Counted from the stretch's first letter, positions 1-5,868 are shown. The stretch: DNA of 5,930 nt from Planctomycetales bacterium (GCA_007122045.1 SKJM01000424.1:1-5930); one strand, 5' to 3'. Numbers and translations: made by a program. The notes: generated from the letters alone by a model not told the origin.

Positions 1-1
1 G

Positions 2-1513
2 GCCGGGCCGCCGGGCCCCGCGCAGCCGGGGCCCGACGTGCGGGCGTACAACGAAGGGGTCCGGCTCGTCGAGGCCGGCGATTTCGCCGGGGCCGTCGCG
101 CGGTTCTCCCGGGCCATTCAACTGAATCCGAAGTTCGCCCGCGCCTACGCCGACCGCGGCCTGGCCCAGGCCATGATCGGCCGATTCGACGCGGCGGTGG
201 CCGATACCACCCGAGCCGTCGAACTGAACCCGCACGACCCGGAATACCTGCTCGACCGCGCGTTCGCCTACCAGCAACAGGGCGAACTGGACAAGGCACT
301 GGCCGATTACGGCCAGGCCCTCCGGCTGAAGCCGGGCACCCCGGAAGCCTACCGCGAACGCGGGTTCGTGCGCATCCTGCTTGGCGATCTTCAGCGCGCG
401 ATTGCCGACCTGACCACGGCCGTGCGACTGGCCCCGAGGGACGCCGCGGCGTTTGCCGCCCGCGGCATGGCGTGGTCGCGGTTGGGATTGTGGGACCGCG
501 CGATCGCCGACCATGACCGCGCCCTCGCCCTCGACCCCGACAACACCGAAGCCCTGGCCGACCGCGGGTATGCCTACACCATGCAAGGCGATCTGCAGAA
601 GGCGCTGGCCGACCTCGACCGCGCGGTGAAGCTGGACCCGGACGATCCGGCCGTGCGGCTCAGCCGCGGGTTCGCGCTGTTCCACAGCGGCCGGCTGAAG
701 GATGCCATCGCCGAGTATGGGGAGGCCCTACGGCACGACCCGGATTACGCGGAAGCCCTCCGGGAACGGGCGTTCACCCGCGCCGTGGCCGGTGAGCCGG
801 AGACGGCCGCCGCCGATTTCGCCAAGGCCCGCCAACTCGCACCGCACGATTCGAGCATCCCCCTTCGGCATGGACAGGCGCTGGTTCGGGCGGGCGAGGA
901 CGAAGCGGCCGTTGCCCAGTTGGATCGGGCCATCGAACTCGCCCCCCGGCATGCGGAGGCGTACTTCTTCCGCGCCGTCGCGCGGGCTGCCGCGGGCCGC
1001 CTGACGGAAGCGCTGGCCGACTACCGGCAAACGCTCCTGCTGAACCCCCAACCCGTGGCTGCCTACCGGCGCTGGCTCGAGCTGGCCCAGCACAGCGAAG
1101 CCGCCGGGTTGCTCGCCCAACTGGAATCGCGGCTCGAGGAAGCGCGCAACGACGCCAAGCGGCTCTTTGCCGAAGGGGTCGAGTTCCACCGAGACAAACA
1201 ACTCGAGGAAGCCGTTGCCAAGTATACCGAAACGCTCCGCGTATACCCGCGGTACGCCGAGGTTTATTACAACCGCGGGCTGGCGCACCGCCACCTCGAC
1301 CAACTCGATCGGGCGACGCGCGACTACACGTACGCGGTCCGGCTGAACCCCGAGTTCGCCCCCGCCTATGCCAACCGGGGCTACACGTACTACGCGAGGG
1401 GCGACCTGAACCGCGCCCTGGCCGACTTCCAGCGCGTCCTCGAAATCGATCCGGCCAACGAAGACGCCCGGCGAAGCATCGACATCATCCGGAAACTGGC
1501 CGACCGGGAGTGA
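2..1513 (+). CDS. TPR-repeat protein, 5' end outside window
   Basis: This is a protein built almost wholly of tetratricopeptide repeats, a helical scaffold for protein-protein contacts; the partner is unknown. The reading frame is open to the left edge, and the residues before the first possible start (GTG at 38) are Pro/Gly-rich (AGPPGPAQPGPD), which looks like a linker, so the true start is probably upstream. Counting from that GTG, ten 34-residue units run over residues 1-340 in exact register, each with the usual W/Y-x-x-x-G...A...Y/F...A...P pattern and commonly ending in LNP, LDP or LAP. Residues 341-373 are a degenerate unit or helical linker. Three more repeats follow at 374-475, then a 16-residue capping helix and TGA. 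No signal peptide, membrane segment or catalytic domain is visible in this part; an N-terminal domain such as a kinase or protease could lie upstream. It converges on the oxidoreductase at 1527, with only 13 bp between stops. The TPR call is secure; the function is not. Confidence 0.93.
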   Translation, partial: AGPPGPAQPGPDVRAYNEGVRLVEAGDFAGAVARFSRAIQLNPKFARAYADRGLAQAMIGRFDAAVADTTRAVELNPHDPEYLLDRAFAYQQQGELDKALADYGQALRLKPGTPEAYRERGFVRILLGDLQRAIADLTTAVRLAPRDAAAFAARGMAWSRLGLWDRAIADHDRALALDPDNTEALADRGYAYTMQGDLQKALADLDRAVKLDPDDPAVRLSRGFALFHSGRLKDAIAEYGEALRHDPDYAEALRERAFTRAVAGEPETAAADFAKARQLAPHDSSIPLRHGQALVRAGEDEAAVAQLDRAIELAPRHAEAYFFRAVARAAAGRLTEALADYRQTLLLNPQPVAAYRRWLELAQHSEAAGLLAQLESRLEEARNDAKRLFAEGVEFHRDKQLEEAVAKYTETLRVYPRYAEVYYNRGLAHRHLDQLDRATRDYTYAVRLNPEFAPAYANRGYTYYARGDLNRALADFQRVLEIDPANEDARRSIDIIRKLADRE

Positions 1514-1526
1514 ACGGCTCGGCCCC

Positions 1527-2834
1527 CTACACCGGCACCGGCAGTTCGTAGCCCTCGCGCCGCTCGACGTCGAGGTAGGCGTTGGCCTCGTCGTCGCCGG
1601 GGAACTCCTCCTTGACGGGGTCCCACTTCAGCCGGCGGCCGACCCAGCGGGCGATGTTGCCCAACAGACACACGGACGTCGAGCGGTGGCCGACCTCGGC
1701 GTGGGCGATGGGCAGTTCGCCGCTCTTCATGCAATCGAACCAGTTGCCCATGTGGTTGTTGCTCTCGACCAGGCGGACGGCGCCCTCGGGCAGTTCGGCG
1801 TCGGCCAGTTCCTTCGGGTTGGCGGCGAAGCTGTTCCGGCGGATTTCCAGCCGGCCCTTCTCGCCCACGAAAATCCCCCCGGCCTGCGACCCGCGGTCCA
1901 ACACCACCTCGACGCCGCACGGGTACCGGTAATGCAGCTTCCACTTGTCGCGGAACATGCCGTCGCCCTTGCCCCGGTTCATGGGTTCGTCGAAGACGGG
2001 CATTTCGTACTTGCCGTCCTCGCACCACACTTCGACCGGCCCGCCGTCGTCATAGCCGAGGGCCCACTGAATCTGGTCGAGCCCGTGTGTGCCCCAGCCG
2101 GTCATCTCGCCGCCCGAATAGGGCCACACGGACAGCCAGCCCGGGTTGCGCCGCGGCGCGTACAGGTCGATGTGGTACGGCACCAGGGGCGCCGGGCCGC
2201 ACCACTGCTCCCAATCGAGCCCCTCGGGAACCGGCTGGCCGGGGAGGTTCATGCGCCACGGGCTGGGGTAGTTCGCGCCGATGACCCTTTCGATCTTGCC
2301 GAGCAGCCCGTTGCGGATCAACTCGCAGGCCCGCCGGTTGGGGGCCATGGAGCGCTGCTGGCTGCCGGTTTGGAACACGATGTTGTACTTCTTCACCGCG
2401 TCGCAGATCGCCCGCCCTTCCCGGATGGTGAGCATCAGCGCCTTCTCGGCGTAGATATGCTTTCCGGCCTGGCAGGCATGGATGCACTGGATGGCCCGCC
2501 AGTGGTCGGGCACGGCGTTGACCACGGCGTCGACTTCCTTCATGTCGAGCAGTTCGCGGTAGTGGGTGAAGGGCCTGGCGTTGAACCGTTCGGCGGTGGC
2601 CCGCGCGCGGCCCTCGTGCACGTCGGCGGTGGCCACGATCTGCCCATCGCGGGGTAGCCGATACAGCCCGCCCGCCTGACGCCCCACGCCGATGAAGCCG
2701 ACGCCGATGCGGTCGTTGGCCCCCGCTCGCGCGGCACTGGCCAGCACGGTGCGGGGGATGAGGGCCGGTGCGGCGACCGCGGCAGCGGTGTGTTTCAGAA
2801 AACGACGGCGAGAGACTTGCGGCGGGCAGTGCAT
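1527..2834 (-). CDS. Tat-exported Gfo/Idh/MocA family oxidoreductase
   Basis: Predicted 435-residue NAD(P)-dependent oxidoreductase; the family acts on sugars, cyclitols and related compounds, and the substrate here cannot be read from sequence. I chose the ATG at 2834 because AGGAG lies 8 nt upstream and because it puts the twin-arginine motif SRRRFLK at residues 8-14, followed by an Ala-rich hydrophobic stretch (about 16-36). Longer in-frame starts up to 3029 would translate an intergenic repeat. The Rossmann fold begins at IGVGFIGVGRQAGG (43-56). The family EKP motif appears as E130-K131-A132, the proline being replaced. WCGPAP (211-216) and GWGTHGLDQIQWALG (246-260) are typical of the exported subfamily; H250 is in the place where the family often has a catalytic histidine. 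The C-terminal WFDCMKSGELP...GHRSTSVCLLGNIA block (365-394) is also characteristic. Stop is TAG. It lies 213 bp downstream of a paralogue on the same strand and probably has its own promoter. Confidence 0.93.
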   Translation of the reverse strand: MHCPPQVSRRRFLKHTAAAVAAPALIPRTVLASAARAGANDRIGVGFIGVGRQAGGLYRLPRDGQIVATADVHEGRARATAERFNARPFTHYRELLDMKEVDAVVNAVPDHWRAIQCIHACQAGKHIYAEKALMLTIREGRAICDAVKKYNIVFQTGSQQRSMAPNRRACELIRNGLLGKIERVIGANYPSPWRMNLPGQPVPEGLDWEQWCGPAPLVPYHIDLYAPRRNPGWLSVWPYSGGEMTGWGTHGLDQIQWALGYDDGGPVEVWCEDGKYEMPVFDEPMNRGKGDGMFRDKWKLHYRYPCGVEVVLDRGSQAGGIFVGEKGRLEIRRNSFAANPKELADAELPEGAVRLVESNNHMGNWFDCMKSGELPIAHAEVGHRSTSVCLLGNIARWVGRRLKWDPVKEEFPGDDEANAYLDVERREGYELPVPV

Positions 2835-2842
2835 GGCAGGGA

Positions 2843-2847
2843 CTCCT
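2843..2847 (-). promoter_or_regulatory. Ribosome binding site deciding the oxidoreductase start
   Basis: AGGAG on the minus strand, 8 nt before the ATG at 2834. In-frame ATGs further upstream (2882 and 2879) have no comparable purine stretch at the right distance, so this site decides the start. Confidence 0.75.
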
Positions 2848-2886
2848 GGAAGTGGGAGGTTGATTTGCGGGACACGCATCATCTCG

Positions 2887-2915
2887 ATTATGCACGACCG
2901 GCACGCAGAAAGCAA
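2887..2915 (-). promoter_or_regulatory. Candidate sigma-70-type promoter for the 1527-2834 oxidoreductase
   Basis: On the minus strand TTGCTT (2915-2910) is followed after 17 nt by CATAAT (2892-2887). The -10 box matches the consensus at 5 of 6 positions, the -35 box only at the TTG. Transcription would begin near 2880, giving a leader of about 45 nt with the AGGAG site, and would exclude translation from the alternative ATG at 2882. It lies just downstream of the repeat cluster. This is read by eye in a GC-rich genome whose promoter consensus is not known to me, so it is a moderate call. Confidence 0.4.
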
Positions 2916-2925
2916 GTCATACCAC

Positions 2926-3014
2926 GTAGGATGGGCATTCCTGTCCGTCTCGACCCACGTAGGATGGACATTCCTGTCCGTCTGTCGCTCGACGGACAAG
3001 AATGTCCATCCTAC
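2926..3014. repeat. Three-copy 24-bp intergenic repeat with a long hairpin
   Basis: Copies lie at 2926-2949 (direct), 2959-2982 (direct, 33-bp period) and 2991-3014 (inverted). The unit begins GTAGGATGG and ends CTGTCCGTC. Copies 2 and 3 match at 23 of 24 positions as an inverted repeat with an 8-nt loop (2983-2990), so either strand can form a 24-bp stem. Copy 1 differs from copy 2 at one position (GGGC versus GGAC). Read through, the repeat encodes fragments such as DGQECPSYV or TDRNVHPTW, which I recall as recurrent spurious peptide tails in planctomycete annotations. The cluster sits 33 bp past the stop of the upstream oxidoreductase. There is no T-run after the stem, so it is not a classical intrinsic terminator, though it could block 3' exonucleases or attenuate read-through. 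Confidence 0.9.
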
Positions 3015-3047
3015 CGGCAAAATGCCCAACCCCTCGTGCGGGCTTAT

Positions 3048-4535
3048 TCAACCCGCCACATCGGGCAGCACGTAAGGAGCACGGTGCCCCTCGCGCCACC
3101 TGGGCTCCGCGCCGCCCGGCTGCGGCGGAGGCTGCCGGCGAAGCCCGCGAACCAGCGCGTTGGCGTCGGCGTGGTCGCGGATGCACTCGTTCTCGGTATC
3201 CACTTCGAGCCACTCGCCGAGGGTGAGGGTCCGCTGGTCGACGTCGATTTCGTGGGCCTTCAGGTGGTCGACCATCCGGCCGAACATGTCTTCAAAGCGC
3301 TTCACGCCGGCGATGCGTTCGCGGCATTCGGCCTGGTTGGCCTGCTTGCCCACCCGGTAGGAAATGTTGCCCACGTGGGTGACCGCGGTCGAGATGTGGC
3401 CGTCGAGGACATCGGCTGCGAGGTCCTCGCGGCGGCCGCTGCGCACCGCGTCGATGAAGTTTTCGAAGATGCGCTCCCCGCCACTGAACGTGCGAATGCG
3501 GTTGCCGTCGTGGTCGAACACCTGGCCGGAGCGGACCATCGCATAGCCTCCTTCGCAATGGGCGCACAGGTCGGTCCGGTGGCTGCGGAAAGTGGGCACT
3601 TCGTTCGAACCCTTGGCCGCCCGCAGGTTGTGCACCTCGTACAGGATGGGCGCCGAAGGGTAGTCGTAGTAGATGATCTGTGTGTTGGGCACGTCGCCGG
3701 CGTCGTTGAACACGAACCGCCCGCCGATGCTGATCACCCGCCGGGGCAGGCCCGGCTCCCCGAGCAGCCAGCGTGCGACGTCGATTTCGTGAACGCCCTG
3801 GTTGCACGACTCGCCGTCGCCTTTGTCCCAGGTGAAGCTGCAATCGTACTGGAGCCGGTTGCGGAAGATGGGTCCGTCGTCGGCCGGGCCGCACCAGAGG
3901 TCGTAATCGACCGCGTCGGCGATGGGCAGGGGCTCATCGCGGAAGCCGATCGAGGTGCGTGGCTTGTTGGCAAACGCGGTGATGTACTCGATCTTGCCCA
4001 GGCCGCCCTCCCGCAAAAAGCGGATCGTGTCGATGGCCGACCGGATGGTACGGTACTGCGTGCCGATCTGCACCAGCCGCTCGTACTGCCGCGCGGCCTC
4101 GACCATGCGCCGCCCCTCTTCGATGAAGCTCGCCAGCGGCTTCTCCACGTACACGTCCATGCCGGCCTGGCAGGCCCAAATGGTCGGCAGCGCGTGCCAG
4201 TACTGCATGGTGGCGACCGCCACGACGTCGAGGTTGCCCGCCTCGATCATCTTCCGCGGGTCGAGGAACGGGGCCGGGTCGTTGCCGTACTGCTGCTTCA
4301 CTCGGCCGGCCTCGGCCGTCTTGCGGCTGCGGTCGGGATCGCACACGGCGGTTACCCGCACGCCCCGCTGCCGGGCGAACCGGTCGATATGATGCCGGCC
4401 GCGGATGCCGCAGCCGACCACGCCCACGCGCAGTTCCTCATTGGCGCCCAGCACGCGGCCCGGCGCGACCATGGGCACCGCCACTGCGGCCGAAGCCGCC
4501 GCGGCACGCCGAACGAATTGACGTCGGTTCAACAT
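3048..4535 (-). CDS. Tat-exported Gfo/Idh/MocA family oxidoreductase (paralogue)
   Basis: Predicted 495-residue NAD(P)-dependent oxidoreductase, paralogous to the gene downstream but about 60 residues longer; the substrate is unknown. The ATG at 4535 is chosen for the strong Shine-Dalgarno AAGGAGAGG 5 nt upstream and because it opens directly on a twin-arginine signal, MLNRRQFVRR, followed by an Ala/Val-rich segment (11-24) and an Ala-Pro-Gly region. The Rossmann motif GCGIRG is at 41-46 and the intact family EKP at 131-133. WCGPAD (214-219) and NQGVHEIDVARWLLG (245-259, with H249 as the likely catalytic-type histidine) match the exported subfamily. The C-terminal block FENFIDAVRSGRRE...HISTAVTHVGNISYRVG (358-396) is typical. 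The last 30 or so residues are Pro/Arg-rich (RRQPPPQPGG) and look like an unconserved tail. Stop is TGA. No convincing promoter was found upstream; tandem GC hairpins lie in its leader region. Confidence 0.93.
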   Translation of the reverse strand: MLNRRQFVRRAAAASAAVAVPMVAPGRVLGANEELRVGVVGCGIRGRHHIDRFARQRGVRVTAVCDPDRSRKTAEAGRVKQQYGNDPAPFLDPRKMIEAGNLDVVAVATMQYWHALPTIWACQAGMDVYVEKPLASFIEEGRRMVEAARQYERLVQIGTQYRTIRSAIDTIRFLREGGLGKIEYITAFANKPRTSIGFRDEPLPIADAVDYDLWCGPADDGPIFRNRLQYDCSFTWDKGDGESCNQGVHEIDVARWLLGEPGLPRRVISIGGRFVFNDAGDVPNTQIIYYDYPSAPILYEVHNLRAAKGSNEVPTFRSHRTDLCAHCEGGYAMVRSGQVFDHDGNRIRTFSGGERIFENFIDAVRSGRREDLAADVLDGHISTAVTHVGNISYRVGKQANQAECRERIAGVKRFEDMFGRMVDHLKAHEIDVDQRTLTLGEWLEVDTENECIRDHADANALVRGLRRQPPPQPGGAEPRWREGHRAPYVLPDVAG

Positions 4536-4540
4536 GATAA

Positions 4541-4549
4541 CCTCTCCTT
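4541..4549 (-). promoter_or_regulatory. Strong ribosome binding site of the 3048-4535 oxidoreductase
   Basis: AAGGAGAGG on the minus strand ends 5 nt before the ATG at 4535. It rules out the longer in-frame start at 4586, which would read through the hairpin repeat. Confidence 0.8.
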
Positions 4550-4553
4550 TCAT

Positions 4554-4622
4554 CTTGGAGTGCGGCGGCTCGACGCCGCTTTGCATTCTTTGCAGTGCGG
4601 CGATTCATCGCCGCTTTCTTTC
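4554..4622. repeat. Two tandem GC-rich hairpin repeats
   Basis: Two related palindromes with a 35-bp period: stem GCGGCG/CGCCGC at 4562-4567 and 4574-4579 with a 6-nt loop, and stem GCGGCGA/TCGCCGC at 4597-4603 and 4608-4614 with a 4-nt loop. Both are preceded by a G/C-AGT and followed by TTT. On the plus strand the second is followed by TTTCTTTC, giving a terminator-like look, but no plus-strand gene ends here. On the minus strand they fall in the probable leader of the oxidoreductase starting at 4535. I recall similar gcggcg...cgccgc units scattered between genes in planctomycetes; that is memory, not a search. The remaining 90 bp up to the hepT stop hold nothing I can name. Confidence 0.75.
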
Positions 4623-4712
4623 GTCGCTCACTCTCCGCTCGCATACCCCTCCCCCGGCGGCATCCAGCGTCGGGTGAGAGCCACGGTCGAGGCGTCCCCA
4701 GGCGCCCCGCGA

Positions 4713-5063
4713 TCAGTCGGCTGTCTCATCCATCACGCGCTGAATCTTCGGCAACAACGGGGGTAGGTCTTCCGTTACCGTTTTCCAGACTACCTCCAGA
4801 TTCACGCTGACGTAGTCGTGAAGCAACTTGTCGCGGATGCCGGCCATCGATCGCCAAGGGATTTCCGGAAAGCGTCCACGGACATCCGTAGGAATTCGTT
4901 TCGTTGCCTCGCCCAGGATCTCCAGGGCGCGTACGACGGCATACGCCGTTTTCTCGTCCCGGAGGAAATGCTCGTAGTCCATCCCCTTCACAAACTCGAG
5001 TGCTTTGCGGGCTGCCAAGGAAATGTCGTCGAGATGGTCCCGGTGATCGCGAGATGGATTCAT
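4713..5063 (-). CDS. hepT: HepT-like HEPN ribonuclease toxin (DUF86)
   Basis: A 116-residue all-helical HEPN protein of the HepT/DUF86 family, the toxin of the HepT-MntA module; family members are ribonucleases (some cleave tRNA) that act as dimers in the cytoplasm. The signature R-x4-H-x-Y is intact: R77, H82 and Y84 in RDKLLHDY. R and H form the RNase site, and the tyrosine is the residue AMPylated by MntA in the studied Shewanella system. The N-terminal helices carry the usual DHLDDI...A...FVKGMDYEHFLRDEKTAYAVVRALEILGEATKRIP pattern, and PEIPWRSMAGIRDKLLHDY is the family core. Length fits the family. The ATG overlaps the mntA stop as ATGA, and GGAGG lies 10 nt upstream inside mntA, so the two are translationally coupled. 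No truncation or lost key residue is seen. Confidence 0.92.
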   Translation of the reverse strand: MNPSRDHRDHLDDISLAARKALEFVKGMDYEHFLRDEKTAYAVVRALEILGEATKRIPTDVRGRFPEIPWRSMAGIRDKLLHDYVSVNLEVVWKTVTEDLPPLLPKIQRVMDETAD

Positions 5064-5362
5064 AACGATTCGACCTCCGCGAGAACACGCCCACCGATGT
5101 TCGGTTTAAGGGCTTCGGCCATCACCAAGTCCACCCGAAGGCCCAGCAAGTCGCTGAGGTAATTCTCCAATTCCACGAAGCGGATCAATCCCGGGGTGTT
5201 ATGGAAACGCACCAACACATCGAGGTCGCTGTCCGGGCCGGCGTCGCCGCGCACGTAAGAGCCGAATAGACCGAGCGACTCCACTCCGTAGTGTTCCCGC
5301 AGCAGCGGCATGTGGCGCCGGAGGATGTGTCGAAGGTCGTCAATATCCCGGGACCTTGCCAT
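5060..5362 (-). CDS. mntA: MntA-like minimal nucleotidyltransferase antitoxin
   Basis: A 100-residue minimal nucleotidyltransferase, the antitoxin partner of HepT; the studied homologue transfers AMP from ATP onto the HepT tyrosine and so disarms it. The pol-beta superfamily signature GS-x10-D-x-D is intact: G34-S35, D46 and D48 in GLFGSYVRGDAGPDSDLDVLV, and the third carboxylate is probably D78 in LRVDLVM. Length is typical. Two starts are possible, GTG at 5365 and ATG at 5362; both are served by GAGGG at 5376-5372 (6 and 9 nt away). I prefer the ATG, which overlaps the stop of a short upstream ORF as TGATG. The stop overlaps the hepT start by 4 nt. All residues needed for activity appear present, so the module is probably functional. 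Confidence 0.92.
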   Translation of the reverse strand: MARSRDIDDLRHILRRHMPLLREHYGVESLGLFGSYVRGDAGPDSDLDVLVRFHNTPGLIRFVELENYLSDLLGLRVDLVMAEALKPNIGGRVLAEVESL

Positions 5363-5421
5363 CACAGTGTACCCTCAGCCAATCGATCGGCAAGTTCGGG
5401 TTCCGGCGTGATGTGCGTCAT
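5362..5421 (-). CDS. Possible 19-residue leader ORF coupled to mntA
   Basis: A short frame, MTHITPEPELADRLAEGTL, with ATG at 5421, GGAG 7 nt upstream (5432-5429), and a TGA that shares its A with the mntA ATG (TGATG). A plausible promoter would start transcription about 15 nt upstream. The tight spacing suggests translational coupling, so ribosomes finishing this ORF could restart on mntA. I do not recognise the peptide; it is acidic and soluble-looking. It could instead be chance, or a remnant of a longer gene. The mntA Shine-Dalgarno (GAGGG, 5376-5372) lies inside it. Confidence 0.4.
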   Translation of the reverse strand: MTHITPEPELADRLAEGTL

Positions 5422-5442
5422 GTCTTCTCTCCCCCTACTGGC

Positions 5443-5471
5443 ATCGTACCTTTCCCGGGCACGACGTGCAA
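5443..5471 (-). promoter_or_regulatory. Candidate promoter of the mntA-hepT operon
   Basis: On the minus strand TTGCAC (5471-5466) and TACGAT (5448-5443) are 17 nt apart; the -10 box matches 4 of 6 consensus positions and the -35 box keeps TTG. An 11-bp palindrome, GCACG-A-CGTGC (5459-5469), overlaps the -35 box and spacer and could be an operator. The implied start near 5436 leaves room for the GGAG site of the leader ORF. Read by eye only. Confidence 0.35.
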
Positions 5472-5600
5472 CGGGAAACGCCCCGAGATCGCGGCGGTTT
5501 TTTGGGTGTCAATTTTCCCGTTTTCCACATTCGCCCCCCCATTTTTACTGAGTGCGCCGCGTCGCAGGTCGTTCCGGTCAGCCGGGGAAAAAATATACCT

Positions 5601-5830
5601 ATGTCCGGGCTATTCAATTGACTCCACCGCCCACAACCGGTAGTGTGGTCGGCATGGACGAATCCTAATCCCCGACGACCGTCGCGCTCGCGAGGGAAGC
5701 TATTCTATCGATAGTTACAGCAGGCCATGCAAGTCGAACCGGCGCCCTACTGCAGCATTCTCGCCGGCACATCCTCGCGCCCCGACCACAACATACAGGG
5801 GTGGTGGAGTCAATTGAATAGCCCAGACAT
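5601..5830. mobile_element. Element with 28-bp terminal inverted repeats, MITE-like
   Basis: The left arm 5601-5628 and right arm 5803-5830 are inverted copies matching at 27 of 28 positions; the core reads GGGCTATTCAATTGACTCC. A second inverted match, TGTGGTCGG at 5644-5652 with CCGACCACA at 5782-5790, extends the pairing inward, and outside the arms 5591-5600 and 5831-5840 still match at 6 of 10 positions (for example TATAC against GTATGT-like bases). Each arm contains the 8-bp palindrome TCAATTGA. The 130-bp centre has no ORF but carries the palindrome CTATCGATAG (5705-5714). Size and structure fit a non-autonomous MITE or a solo remnant of an IS; I cannot name the IS family, and no clear target-site duplication is visible. 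It could also be a structured RNA or regulatory element. The inverted repeat is certain, the mobile interpretation is inferred. Confidence 0.55.
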
Positions 5831-5861
5831 GCGTACATGTTCTTGCCCGACGGACCCGAAC

Positions 5862-5868
5862 GGAGAAG
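5862..5868 (+). promoter_or_regulatory. Ribosome binding site of the right-edge gene
   Basis: GGAGAAG, with GGAG 7 nt before the ATG at 5873. Good match and spacing, and the main support for calling the partial gene. Confidence 0.6.

Noticed and set aside
728..1303. 191-codon open frame on the minus strand inside the TPR gene
   Set aside because: The plus-strand frame encodes in-register TPRs; the minus frame has no recognisable domain or ribosome site.
1514..1526. Shared bidirectional terminator between the convergent genes
   Set aside because: The gap is 13 bp and no stable stem with a T-run is visible in or around it on either strand.
1686..2657. 323-codon open frame on the plus strand
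   Set aside because: Antisense to the 1527-2834 oxidoreductase, no start signal, composition typical of a GC-rich shadow frame.
2926..3014. Possible short CRISPR array
   Set aside because: Only two direct copies 33 bp apart with a 9-bp gap, plus one inverted copy; no spacers of normal length and no cas genes.
2790..4766. 658-codon open frame on the plus strand
   Set aside because: It lies antisense to the 3048-4535 oxidoreductase and runs through both repeat clusters. The minus strand has clear family motifs and ribosome sites; the plus-strand product is a low-complexity Ala/Val/His/Pro shadow typical of GC-rich DNA.
5479..5503. Intrinsic terminator ending in T6 on the plus strand
   Set aside because: The stem is only about 4 bp (CGCC/GGCG) with poorly paired interior, and no plus-strand gene ends upstream of it.
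5291..5643. Plus-strand frames of 86 and 95 codons
   Set aside because: They overlap mntA antisense and the promoter region, have no ribosome binding site, and resemble no family.
5701..5780. Start of a 16S rRNA gene
   Set aside because: Only a 14-nt stretch matches; neighbouring conserved 16S sequence is absent on both sides, and a coding start follows within 140 bp.
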